A stretch of DNA of 8,636 nt from assembly GCA_927911745.1 (NCBI GenBank), contig CAKMQF010000111.1:1-8636 (forward strand). The letters are read 5' to 3'. This DNA comes from an uncultured Gemella sp. Its GTDB lineage: Bacteria; Bacillota; Bacilli; Staphylococcales; Gemellaceae. Within the stretch, counting starts at the first letter, position 1. Each line of letters begins with the position of its first letter. The notes beneath the pieces were generated by a model. It did not search any database and was not told where the DNA came from. It worked only from the letters and a program-made list of their open reading frames with translations. This document shows positions 1 through 6,460 of the stretch, piece after piece. Made by a program: the position numbers and the translations under genes.

Positions 1-33
1 ATTTTCTTGTTACTATTTGATATAGATATTCAA

Positions 34-46
34 TTTTCAATGTGCA
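34..46 (-). promoter_or_regulatory. boxA-like antitermination motif, probable rRNA leader
   Basis: Read on the minus strand this is TGCACATTGAAAA, followed by TTGAATA and further on AACAAGAAAAT. It resembles the boxA/leader sequences (CTTTGAAAACT type) found before 16S and 23S rRNA in Bacilli. It lies directly downstream of tRNA-Ala in the direction of transcription. I infer that an rRNA gene begins beyond the left edge; no rRNA sequence is visible in the window. Confidence 0.5.
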
Positions 47-50
47 TTAC

Positions 51-68
51 TTGGTGATCTCTCACCAA
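51..68 (-). other. hairpin downstream of tRNA-Ala
   Basis: TTGGTGA and TCACCAA form a perfect 7-bp stem around a 4-nt loop, immediately after the 3' end of tRNA-Ala. No U-run follows, so it is not an intrinsic terminator. It may be a processing signal between tRNA-Ala and the presumed rRNA; that role is inferred from position. Confidence 0.5.
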
Positions 69-141
69 TGGAGCCTAGCGGGATCGAACCGCTGACCTCC
101 TGCGTGCAAAGCAGGCGCTCTCCCAGCTGAGCTAAGGCCCC
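69..141 (-). tRNA. tRNA-Ala (TGC)
   Basis: The complement begins GGGGCCTTAGCTC and has a full cloverleaf. The 7-bp acceptor stem pairs with AGGCTCC, the anticodon loop carries TGC, and the T-arm reads GGTTCGATCC. CCA is not encoded after discriminator A. It is the last tRNA of the array in the direction of transcription. Confidence 0.98.
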
Positions 142-170
142 AAATTAATAATGTTTATATATATTTTCAA

Positions 171-247
171 TGGTCGGGAAGACAGGATTCGAACCTGCGA
201 CCCCTTGGTCCCAAACCAAGTGCTCTACCAAGCTGAGCTACTTCCCG
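171..247 (-). tRNA. tRNA-Pro (TGG)
   Basis: The acceptor stem CGGGAAG pairs with CTTCCCG. The anticodon loop TTTGGGA carries TGG, the T-arm reads GGTTCGAATCC, and a 3' CCA is encoded at 171-173. Confidence 0.98.
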
Positions 248-257
248 TGATTTTAAA

Positions 258-334
258 TGGCGCGCCCAAGAGGAGTCGAACCCCTAACCTTTTGATCCGT
301 AGTCAAACGCTCTATCCAATTGAGCTATGGGCGC
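258..334 (-). tRNA. tRNA-Arg (ACG)
   Basis: The acceptor stem GCGCCCA pairs with TGGGCGC. The anticodon loop CTACGGA carries ACG, which is read as ICG after deamination in bacteria (known of the family). CCA is encoded. Confidence 0.98.
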
Positions 335-342
335 TAATATAA

Positions 343-429
343 TGGTGCCGAGGACCGGAATCGAACCGGTACGGTATTGCTACCGCAGGATTTTAAGTCC
401 TGTGCGTCTGCCAGTTCCGCCACCCCGGC
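343..429 (-). tRNA. tRNA-Leu (TAA)
   Basis: A class II tRNA of 87 nt including encoded CCA. The acceptor stem starts GCCGGGG, the anticodon loop CTTAAAA carries TAA, and there is a long variable arm. Confidence 0.97.
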
Positions 430-443
430 ACTATATTAACTAT

Positions 444-518
444 TGGAGCGAAAGACGGGATTTGAACCCGCGACCCTCACCTTGGCAAGGTGATGTTCTA
501 CCCCTGAACTACTTTCGC
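444..518 (-). tRNA. tRNA-Gly (GCC)
   Basis: The acceptor stem GCGAAAG pairs with CTTTCGC. The anticodon loop TTGCCAA carries GCC, the T-arm reads GGTTCAAATCC, and CCA is encoded. Confidence 0.98.
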
Positions 519-531
519 GAATATTTAGAAA

Positions 532-616
532 TGGTGCGGGTGAAGGGAGTCGAACCCCCACGCCGTGAGGCGCTAGATCCTAAGTCTAGTGCGTCTGCCA
601 ATTCCGCCACACCCGC
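532..616 (-). tRNA. tRNA-Leu (TAG)
   Basis: A class II tRNA of 85 nt with encoded CCA. The acceptor stem starts GCGGGTG, the anticodon loop CTTAGGA carries TAG, and a long variable arm is present. It is the second leucine isoacceptor in the array. Confidence 0.97.
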
Positions 617-623
617 AAAAGAA

Positions 624-699
624 TGGTGAGCCATGAAGGACTCGAACCTTCGACCCTTTGATTAAAAGTCAAATGCTCTACCAACTGAGCTAATGGCTC
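624..699 (-). tRNA. tRNA-Lys (TTT)
   Basis: The acceptor stem starts GAGCCAT. The anticodon loop CTTTTAA carries TTT, the D-arm has canonical GCTC/GAGC pairing, and CCA is encoded. Confidence 0.98.
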
Positions 700-710
700 T
701 AAATTTTAAA

Positions 711-786
<76 letters not shown>

Positions 787-791
787 ATAAA

Positions 792-867
792 TGGTGGAGG
801 TTAACGGGATCGAACCGCTGACCCCTTGCTTGTAAGGCAAGTGCTCTCCCAGCTGAGCTAAACCTCC
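792..867 (-). tRNA. tRNA-Val (TAC)
   Basis: The acceptor stem starts GGAGGTT. The anticodon loop CTTACAA carries TAC, and CCA is encoded. From here the order Val-Thr-Lys-Leu-Gly-Leu-Arg-Pro-Ala matches the well-known Bacillus/Staphylococcus block. Confidence 0.98.
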
Positions 868-874
868 GTTCAAA

Positions 875-949
875 TGGTGACCCGTACGGGATTCGAACCC
901 GTGTTACCGCCGTGAAAGGGCGGTGTCTTAACCACTTGACCAACGGGCC
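875..949 (-). tRNA. tRNA-Glu (TTC)
   Basis: The complement begins GGCCCGTTGGTCAAG. The anticodon loop CTTTCAC carries TTC, and CCA is encoded. With Asn and Ser before it, it makes the Asn-Ser-Glu trio also known from Bacillus tRNA clusters. Confidence 0.98.
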
Positions 950-960
950 AATAAAAAAAA

Positions 961-1048
961 CGGAGCAGGAGGGATTTGAACCCTCGCGCCAGTTTCCCGA
1001 CCTACACCCTTAGCAGGGGCGCCTCTTCAGCCTCTTGAGTACTACTCC
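961..1048 (-). tRNA. tRNA-Ser (GCT)
   Basis: A class II tRNA of 88 nt. The acceptor stem GGAGTAG pairs with CTGCTCC, with discriminator G. The anticodon loop CTGCTAA carries GCT and the variable arm is long. CCA is not encoded. Confidence 0.97.
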
Positions 1049-1050
1049 AA

Positions 1051-1124
1051 CTCCACAGGCAGGACTCGAACCTGCGACCCTCTGATTAACAGTCAGATGC
1101 TACTACCAACTGAGCTACTGTGGA
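1051..1124 (-). tRNA. tRNA-Asn (GTT), one extra base in the D-arm
   Basis: The acceptor stem TCCACAG pairs with CTGTGGA, with discriminator G and no encoded CCA. The anticodon loop CTGTTAA carries GTT. It is the first gene of the operon. The D-arm reads GCTC-AGTTGGTAG-TAGC where the usual form is GCTC-AGTTGGTA-GAGC, as in the tRNA-Lys of the same array. A single added T replaces the 13-22 pair with a C-T mismatch. This could be a sequence error, since six neighbouring genes also carry one-base indels, or a real variant. Confidence 0.93.
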
Positions 1125-1155
1125 TAAATATTTGTGTTCCTAACGAACAATATTT

Positions 1156-1184
1156 ATTATACAAAAGTATTAACATAATGTCAA
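1156..1184 (-). promoter_or_regulatory. perfect-consensus sigma-A promoter of the tRNA operon
   Basis: On the minus strand, TTGACA (1179-1184), a 17-nt spacer and TATAAT (1156-1161) form an exact consensus promoter about 31 nt upstream of tRNA-Asn. An A/T-rich tract just upstream of the -35 (about 1198-1222) looks like an UP element. The likely start is near 1148, a G on the transcribed strand. GTP-initiating stable-RNA promoters in Bacilli respond to ppGpp through the GTP pool (known); applying this here is inference. Confidence 0.9.
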
Positions 1185-1197
1185 TACTTTTGTATAA
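1157..1197. repeat. perfect 15-bp inverted repeat overlapping the tRNA promoter
   Basis: TTATACAAAAGTATT at 1157-1171 and its exact complement at 1183-1197 flank an 11-bp centre. The left arm covers most of the tRNA operon -10 box and the -35 box overlaps the start of the right arm. It could be an operator for a dimeric regulator, or simply reflect two symmetric promoters. No matching known operator was recognised. Confidence 0.85.
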
Positions 1198-1198
1198 C
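1170..1198 (+). promoter_or_regulatory. opposing promoter interlocked with the tRNA promoter
   Basis: TTAACA (1170-1175), a 17-nt spacer and TATAAC (1193-1198) form a near-consensus plus-strand promoter generated by the palindrome. It points into the 3' end of the phnD-like gene. No coding frame of interest follows, so a transcript would be non-coding or antisense. Its activity is untested. Confidence 0.45.
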
Positions 1199-1304
1199 TT
1201 TTTTTATTATTTTCAATTCTATAATATCATTTACTTATAAAACGTTGATTTTTGGCATTTTATAGCTACTTTTTTATATTTAATCTCTATATAAAATATC
1301 CCTT

Positions 1305-2189
1305 TTATTTAACTTTATTTAAGTCAATATTCATTTTTTCAGAGATTTTTTCAATAGCTTTATATGCATCATTATTTGGTTCTTCAAATCCTGTAATACT
1401 AAATAAATTTGTTAAAATTTGTATTGTTTCTTTATCATTTTGAATTTCTAGTAAAGCTTGTTTTACTTTTTTCTGAGTTTCTTCATCAAGATTATTTGAT
1501 GCCACTACTGTTACACCTGGAATCAATTCACTCTTAGCAATAGCTTTAACATCTTCTTTTAATGTAGGAAATTCTTTAGTATATTTTCTTATTACATTTT
1601 CATAGCTTGCTACCGCATCTACATCTTTATTTAGTAATAGTTGTAAACTTTTATCATGTCCTCCACTAAATTGGTATTGAATATCTTTTTCTAAATCAAT
1701 ACCAGCATCTTTTAGCATTGCACCTGCGTAAATATAACCTGAAGCTGAAGATGGATCAACAAAAGCAATTTTCTTACCTTTTAGATCAGCAATACTTTTT
1801 ATATCAGAATCTTTTCTTACAAAGACTTCTGCAAAGTAACCAGGTTTACCACTTGTACTTCTACCTACAAGGAGGTTTTTTGTATTACTTTGTTTATTAG
1901 AAAGGACTGCTGAAAATGGTGGAACTAATCCGAAGTCTACACTCCCACTACCTATTCCTTCTATAACTCCTATATAGCTACTTGCTGTAAATACTTCAAC
2001 TTTCATACCTAATTTATCACCTAGTGCTTTAGCAAACGGCGTCAGGTCATCTACTAGCTTTTCGCTATTACTACTAGGCACTACACCTAATTTTAAGACT
2101 TTTTCTTCTTTTGTTGTACTTTTTTGAGAACAACCAATTAAAGAAAATATCAATAGAAAAGAAAAAATAGTTAATAATATTTTTTTCAT
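1305..2189 (-). CDS. PhnD-like phosphate/phosphonate ABC transporter substrate-binding lipoprotein
   Basis: A 294-residue extracellular binding protein of the phosphate/phosphite/phosphonate family, tethered to the membrane and expected to deliver substrate to a permease. Residues 1-20 are a lipoprotein signal (MKKILL, hydrophobic core, lipobox SLIGC with Cys20). The mature domain starts with the family opening LKLGVVPSS. It continues with the anchor region SVDFGLVPPFSAVL (83-96), DPSSASG (145-151, the phosphonate/phosphate-contacting loop type) and FSGGHDKSL (174-182). Length fits the family. The start is supported by GAGGTAA 7 nt upstream. No phnC or phnE lies in the window: downstream are tRNAs, upstream is a terminator. 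It is therefore an orphan that must share a transporter encoded elsewhere. The true ligand cannot be read from the sequence. Confidence 0.9.
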   Translation of the reverse strand: MKKILLTIFSFLLIFSLIGCSQKSTTKEEKVLKLGVVPSSNSEKLVDDLTPFAKALGDKLGMKVEVFTASSYIGVIEGIGSGSVDFGLVPPFSAVLSNKQSNTKNLLVGRSTSGKPGYFAEVFVRKDSDIKSIADLKGKKIAFVDPSSASGYIYAGAMLKDAGIDLEKDIQYQFSGGHDKSLQLLLNKDVDAVASYENVIRKYTKEFPTLKEDVKAIAKSELIPGVTVVASNNLDEETQKKVKQALLEIQNDKETIQILTNLFSITGFEEPNNDAYKAIEKISEKMNIDLNKVK

Positions 2190-2232
2190 TTTACTTACCT
2201 CATATTTGTATATATTTTGTTTTATATCATAG

Positions 2233-2241
2233 AGTATAGCA
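2233..2241 (-). promoter_or_regulatory. extended -10 promoter of the phnD-like gene
   Basis: The minus strand reads TGCTATACT, a TGn-extended -10 box, 44 nt upstream of the start codon. The -35 position (TTTTTA, 2256-2261, 17-nt spacer) is weak. This fits initiation after the ylmH terminator, making the gene its own transcription unit. Confidence 0.5.
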
Positions 2242-2290
2242 CAATAATTATATAATAAAAATGAATACGCTCATAATTCCAAAAAATAAT

Positions 2291-2321
2291 AAAAAAATAG
2301 CCGGCTTATGTTTACCAGCTA
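2291..2321 (-). terminator. intrinsic terminator after ylmH
   Basis: On the minus strand TAGCTGG and CCGGCTA form a 7-bp stem (one G-T pair) around a 10-nt loop, followed by seven T. It lies just 3 nt past the ylmH stop and separates the division cluster from the phnD-like gene. Confidence 0.85.
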
Positions 2322-2324
2322 CTT

Positions 2325-3096
2325 TTAAACTAATTTTGAAATTGTTATTCTATATTTTAAACTTTTTTTATTTTGCGTGTATCCCTTAACTACAAATCTT
2401 CCATACTTTCTTATAGATATTGTATCTCCTGAAGTACAGGTCTTCTCTCCATTTCTTAGTACCACATGATTTAGTTTAATAAAATCTTGTTCTAAAAACT
2501 CTTTTACCTTACTACGAGATTTATTTGTAATCTTAGCTACTATAGAATCTATTCGAAACGATGAACTAACTATTTCAAAGTCTTCATATTTTTTTTTCGA
2601 TTCCTACTTCTGTGAGATCAACTCTTTTAAAATCAAGATTTACTCTTCCAGCTTTTGTGAATTCCATTGCTATGTAATCAGCAATTTCTTCATCAACAAA
2701 AATATAAACCTCATTTTCTAAAACAATTATATCCCCAAATCTATTAAAATTGATTCCAAGATTATGAATTGCTCCTAGAATATTTCTATGTTCTACTTTA
2801 TTAAATTTGTTATTAAACTTTGCTTTTAAACAAACAATATCATAATCTACATCATAATATTCATTAGTAATAATCTTAGCTTTTTTTCTTTCAGCATCAG
2901 CAAAGCCACCAAAAAACTCAACTTTAAAATCACTATAGTTATACGCTACTATTTGACTAAGAACAATTTGTTCAAAATTCGTTAAAAATTTTGTAACGGT
3001 ATTACGATTTTCCACAAAACTAATACTTTGCAGTAATTTTTCAGCTACTTCCCTTTGCTCAGCAGACGCTTGTTGTAAAAAATTTATCTTCTTCAT
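2325..3096 (-). pseudogene. ylmH: YlmH RNA-binding protein, frameshifted in an A9 run
   Basis: YlmH binds ribosomes/RNA through a C-terminal S4 domain; it is linked to division in Gram-positive bacteria and, in Bacillus, to ribosome quality control (known). The first frame (2584-3096) encodes 170 residues with the family core NILGAIHNLGI and RFGDIIV, then stops at TGA. Reading eight A instead of nine at 2589-2597 continues without a break to TAA at 2325. That adds the S4 segment (RIDSIVAKITNKSRSKVKEF, about residues 181-200) and gives 256 residues, the normal family length. The start lies 4 nt after the yggT stop and has no clear ribosome binding site, suggesting translational coupling. One base separates this from an intact gene: sequence error, recent mutation, or slippage on poly-A are all possible. 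Confidence 0.9.
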
Positions 3097-3100
3097 AGTA

Positions 3101-3383
3101 TTAAGATAACTTAAATAATAGTACTATTATTAGGTTTTCTATAACACTAAGTACTACAAGTGCTGCTATTGGTGATATATCTAACATTCCGAATGGTGGA
3201 ATGATCTTTCTAAAGATTTTTAGATATGGTTCACAAATTGCCTCTAAAAACTCTACAATAAAATTATTTTTTAATTTGAGGAAACCATGAAGTTAAAATA
3301 TACGCTAACATACTGTATTCATAAAAATTAAATAAATATTTTACGAATTTATATACCCAAAAATACTCTGTTATATTTAACAA
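3101..3383 (-). pseudogene. yggT: YggT/YlmG family membrane protein, frameshifted in an A6 run
   Basis: A small membrane protein of the YggT (YlmG) family, conserved in the sepF neighbourhood. The proposed TTG start at 3383 has AAGGAG inside the last codons of sepF, 10 nt upstream. The first frame gives about 38 family residues including [10 protein letters not shown], then hits TAA at 3264-3266. Reading five A instead of six at 3267-3272 restores [19 protein letters not shown], the signature [18 protein letters not shown] (residues 59-75) and a C-terminal hydrophobic segment to TAA at 3101. The repaired protein has 93 residues, normal for the family. Two membrane segments are expected (about 15-32 and 70-90). 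The TTG start is the least certain element. Confidence 0.88.
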
Positions 3384-3385
3384 TA

Positions 3386-3808
3386 TTAATACTCTCCTTC
3401 GTAAAAGTCTCCTGAAACTTCAACGCCATTAGGAACACATAAATATATATCTTCACCAATAGTTTTTAGTCTAGCACCTAGTGCATAGATACCTCCAGAA
3501 ATAAAATCTAGAAGTCTATCAGAAGTCTCAATATCCAACTTACTTAAGTTGATAATTACTACTTTATTGCGTTTAATATCATCCACGATATCTTTACTAT
3601 CCGCAAATACTAGTGGTTCAGTTAGTATTACATTATTAGTTCTTCCTGCTGGTTGACTTTGTACGTTTTGTTTACTTACCACTGGATTCTCCTTTTTCAC
3701 CGGTCTTGGCTTAGGTTGTTCTTTCCTTACTTCATTTTTTTCTACTACTTCTTCTTCAAAATCCTCTTCTCCAACAAAAAGATTATTGAATTTTTTCATC
3801 ATACTCAT
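3386..3808 (-). CDS. sepF: cell division protein SepF
   Basis: SepF is a membrane-associated partner of FtsZ that bundles or anchors the Z-ring in Gram-positive bacteria (known). The 140-residue protein begins MSMMKKFNNLF, an N-terminal amphipathic segment of membrane-targeting type. An acidic, Lys/Pro-rich linker follows (about 13-58), then the SepF/DUF552 domain (59-134) with VVIINLSKLD, RLLDFISGGIYALG and LCVPNGVEVSG. I chose the ATG at 3808 because GAGG sits 9 nt before it. An in-frame TTG at 3823 overlaps that ribosome binding site and would only add five residues. The stop is 2 nt from the proposed yggT start. The order sepF-yggT-ylmH is the classic cluster, but ylmD/ylmE upstream and divIVA downstream are absent. 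Confidence 0.95.
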   Translation of the reverse strand: MSMMKKFNNLFVGEEDFEEEVVEKNEVRKEQPKPRPVKKENPVVSKQNVQSQPAGRTNNVILTEPLVFADSKDIVDDIKRNKVVIINLSKLDIETSDRLLDFISGGIYALGARLKTIGEDIYLCVPNGVEVSGDFYEGEY

Positions 3809-3846
3809 ATTCTCAAACCTCAACTTACTTAGTATTTAACTATATC

Positions 3847-3875
3847 ATTATAGCATGTAAGTGGTAATTTATAAA
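3847..3875 (-). promoter_or_regulatory. sepF promoter with extended -10
   Basis: The minus strand carries TGCTATAAT (TGn-extended perfect -10, 3847-3855) with a weak -35 TTTATA at 3870-3875 and a 17-nt spacer. It lies about 40 nt upstream of the sepF ATG. An 8-bp inverted repeat, TGTAAGTG (3856-3863) and CACTTACA (3893-3900), flanks the -35 region. Confidence 0.7.
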
Positions 3876-3980
3876 GTAATAAGACAAAAAAACACTTACA
3901 AAAGTTTAAAATTCTAATTTTCGCTAGAACTTTTTTTGTGCACTCATAAAAATCAATAAATTTTCAAATATAGTAATTAC

Positions 3981-4014
3981 AAAAAAGCCTTAGAGTAAAA
4001 TACTCTAAAGCTTT
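3981..4014 (-). terminator. intrinsic terminator after perM
   Basis: On the minus strand AGCTTTAGAGT and ACTCTAAGGCT form an 11-bp stem (one G-T pair) around a 5-nt loop, followed by a run of T. It begins 5 nt after the stop codon of the AI-2E family gene. Confidence 0.88.
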
Positions 4015-4018
4015 AATT

Positions 4019-5166
4019 TTATCCATAGAATTTATTATATCTATCTCTTATTGAAAGTAATAATTTTCCTACTAATACTTTTAAAATAGAATAAACAGGT
4101 ATTCCTAAAATTGCGCCAACAACTCCTCCTATATTCACTCCGATAAGAATAACAAAAATTACTGTAAGAGGATGCATATTCATGCTTCTTCCCATTATAT
4201 TAGGAGAAATGATATTTCCTTCTAAGAACTGCACGATTACCCATACCACTAGCATTTTAAGTACCATTATCCAACTTGTTGAAGCTGCAACTAACATAGC
4301 TGGTGTTATTGCAATAACTGGCCCAAGGTAAGGTACGATACTTAAAAATGCAGCTATAGTAGCTAATGAAAATGCATAATGTAATCCAATAATGTTATAA
4401 CCTATAAATAACATTACTCCTATACATAGAGAAACTAACATCTGCCCTTGGATATAAGATCCTACTTTATCATCAATCTCATCAATTGTTTCAGCAACAG
4501 GTTTCTCTAATTTTTCGGTAATAAGCTGATGACAAACTTGTTAAAGTGTGATGCGTCTTTTAATAAAAAGAATAACACAAAAGGCATAGTAACTAAAACT
4601 GAAGCAGTAGAAGAAATAGATGACACTACTCCTTGTGCACCAGATGTAGCTATGCTAACAAGTTTTTCACTAATCTTAGAAACATTTAGATTATTGTTGA
4701 CATATTCCACAACAACCTGTACATAAGCATTATCTGAATATTCTTCTAAATATCCCTTTACAACCTCAATATATCTTGGTAATGCAGTTATTAAATTCTG
4801 TGTTTGTTCCACAATAATAGGAACTACTCCTACAATCACAATAAGTACAGTAATTATACCAACGAATATAGCAAGCAAACTACCGATAAATCTTGACATT
4901 TTTTTCTCAAAGAAATTCACCAATGGATTTAACATGTAATAAAATACATAGGCGACTATTATCGGTGTAATTATACTAGAAACTATCGTATTTATCGGTG
5001 TAAAAATATACGATATTTCTGTATAAAGATAAATAGCTATCCCCAATAAAATAACTATTAATAAGATGTAGATAATAAATTTCCCTCCGATAAAAGCTAA
5101 TAATTTATCTTCGCGTGACTTTTCAATTCTTGTTTCTTTTTTATTTTTTTCTAATTCTTTATCCAT
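4019..5166 (-). pseudogene. AI-2E family transporter (PerM-like), frameshifted at an A5 run
   Basis: A polytopic membrane protein of the AI-2E/PerM (UPF0118) family, whose members export small molecules or ions; the substrate here is unknown. The first frame (4507-5166) has a charged N-terminus, two early membrane segments (about 27-50 and 58-85), the family TPIIVAYVFYYMLNPLVNFF and a third hydrophobic stretch, then ends at TAG. The second frame holds EKPVAETIDEIDD, a membrane block with VPYLGPVIAITPA, and the C-terminal signature HPLTVIFVILIGVNIGGVVG...GIP. Adding one A to the five at 4511-4515 joins them as LLPK-K-LEKPV, giving 382 residues, normal for the family. This is the only deletion-type shift in the window. 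AGAAAGGAAA precedes the ATG. It is the last gene of the operon with corA and DUF1146. Confidence 0.9.
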
Positions 5167-5208
5167 ATAATTTCCTTTCTGTTAAATCATTTAAACAATT
5201 CAACTAAA

Positions 5209-5415
5209 TTATTTTAAAAAATTTAACGATAATTCATAAATTGTAATAATTGTTATATATCCTAGATATCCTAGTGCAAAGGAAACAAGAATCACAAAAA
5301 CCTTAATTTCCCTTGTACTATTTTTCTTGAAGAATTTTCCAAAATCTATTCTTATCATTGAAAAATTTGCAAGTAATATCATAAAAAATAAGATCATTAA
5401 TTTAAAAATATTCAT
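5209..5415 (-). CDS. DUF1146 (YwzB-like) small membrane protein
   Basis: A 68-residue protein with two hydrophobic segments (about 3-20 and 40-64) separated by a basic stretch. The pattern IDFGKFFKKN followed by a charged region and ALGYL resembles the DUF1146/YwzB family, small two-helix membrane proteins of Bacilli of unknown function. The assignment is by pattern recognition only. It lies 22 nt after corA and 42 nt before perM, with no terminator or promoter between, so the three are probably co-transcribed. The ribosome binding site is weak (TAGG about 8 nt upstream). Confidence 0.7.
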   Translation of the reverse strand: MNIFKLMILFFMILLANFSMIRIDFGKFFKKNSTREIKVFVILVSFALGYLGYITIITIYELSLNFLK

Positions 5416-5437
5416 TACTTAAACCTACTTGATAATG

Positions 5438-6392
5438 TTATTTAAACATATCAAGCCATCCTTTTTTCTTGAAGAACCACAACATACCGAACGCAATACC
5501 TAACATTATAGCTACAACTAGGAAATAACCATATTGCCATTCTAATTCTGGCATATATTTGAAGTTCATACCATACCATCCTACTATAAATGTCAATGGT
5601 AAGAAAATCGTAGAAATAACGGTAAGTGTCATCATGATATTGTTAGATTTAAGTGAGTTGTATGTCATAAAGTTTTCTCGGATATCACTGGCCAACTCAC
5701 GGTTTGCTTCAATAATCTCGGTTTGTTGAACAAGGTCATCATAAATATCGTGGAAATATTTTCTATCGTTATCCGTCATTTCTACACGACGTGAAACTAA
5801 GAATCTATGAATAAGCTCACGCATTGGTAGTAATCCACGACGAAGTTTTAATAGATCACTTCGAAGATCAAATACCTCATCCATAATCTTACTTCCAGAA
5901 GTATACGAATCAGTTTCTTCGATTTCATCAAGACGATTTTCGATTTTTGAAATAATAGGAATATATCCCTCTACTATTTCTGATACAAGCATGTGCATAA
6001 CATGTAAAGGTGAATATTCTGCACCACGTTGTAATATTTTTGGAACAATTTTATTTACGTAACGTATGTGTGAGAGGTGGAACGTTACAATATAATTTTT
6101 CCCAACAAACATATTTAGAGTTTCGTAGTCATCATCTATATTTTTTAATACATGAGATACTAAGAAAATTTGTTGTCTTGTAATTTCAATTTTAGGCCTT
6201 TGTAAAAGGGTTAAACAGTCTTCAATTAAAAGTTCGTGGAACTTGAAGAAAGTTGTTAGCAAGTTAATTTCACTACGTGTAGGAGTATCAAAATCAACCC
6301 AATACCACGCTATGTCTTGCTCTTTAAGTCTTTCTAAACTAACATCAGTAAGGATATCTCCTTTTTTTATCTACTGCTATAATTTTTAACAT
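5438..6392 (-). pseudogene. corA: CorA family magnesium/divalent cation transporter, frameshifted in an A7 run
   Basis: CorA forms a pentameric Mg2+/Co2+ channel with a large cytoplasmic N-domain and two C-terminal helices (known). The ATG at 6392 is preceded by GAGGTG 7 nt upstream. The first ten codons (MLKIIAVDKK) run into a seven-A tract at 6362-6368 and then a quick TGA. Reading six A continues GDILTDVSLERL straight into the long frame and gives 317 residues, typical for the family. The long frame shows the coiled helical core, then TM1 (about 251-273), the selectivity motif YGMN with GMN at 274-276, MPEL at 280-283 and TM2 (about 289-307), ending with the basic tail KKKGW. The first 43 residues are lost if the shift is real; an internal start inside the long frame has no obvious ribosome binding site. 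Confidence 0.93.
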
Positions 6393-6427
6393 TAGATTTC
6401 ACCTCTCTCTTTATTTTCACATTTACC

Positions 6428-6456
6428 ATAATACCACACTTATAAAAAATAGTAAA
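6428..6456 (-). promoter_or_regulatory. probable corA operon promoter
   Basis: The minus strand reads TTTACT (6451-6456), a 17-nt spacer and TATTAT (6428-6433), 35 nt upstream of the corA start, inside the short gap after the trmH-like gene. I see no clear terminator between the two genes, so read-through is also possible. Confidence 0.55.
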
Positions 6457-6460
6457 TTTA

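Noticed and set aside
1252..1443. Plus-strand open frame of 63 codons, partly antisense to the phnD-like gene
   Set aside because: It has no ribosome binding site or recognisable motif and its hydrophobic, Phe-rich content is expected from AT-rich antisense. The gap at 1125-1304 holds only the tRNA promoters and AT-rich sequence with a weak 7-bp hairpin (1236-1264).
1718..1900. Plus-strand frame antisense to the phnD-like gene
   Set aside because: It lies wholly inside a clear coding gene on the other strand and has no supporting signals.
2190..2290. Possible riboswitch in the phnD-like leader
   Set aside because: The leader after the promoter is short and AT-rich, with no conserved aptamer-like structure or alternative hairpins.
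3809..3823. TTG start five codons upstream for SepF
   Set aside because: The TTG overlaps the GAGG ribosome binding site that serves the ATG at 3808.
4529..4726. Plus-strand frame antisense to perM
   Set aside because: It is a shadow of the transporter gene, Thr/Ser-rich, without a ribosome binding site.
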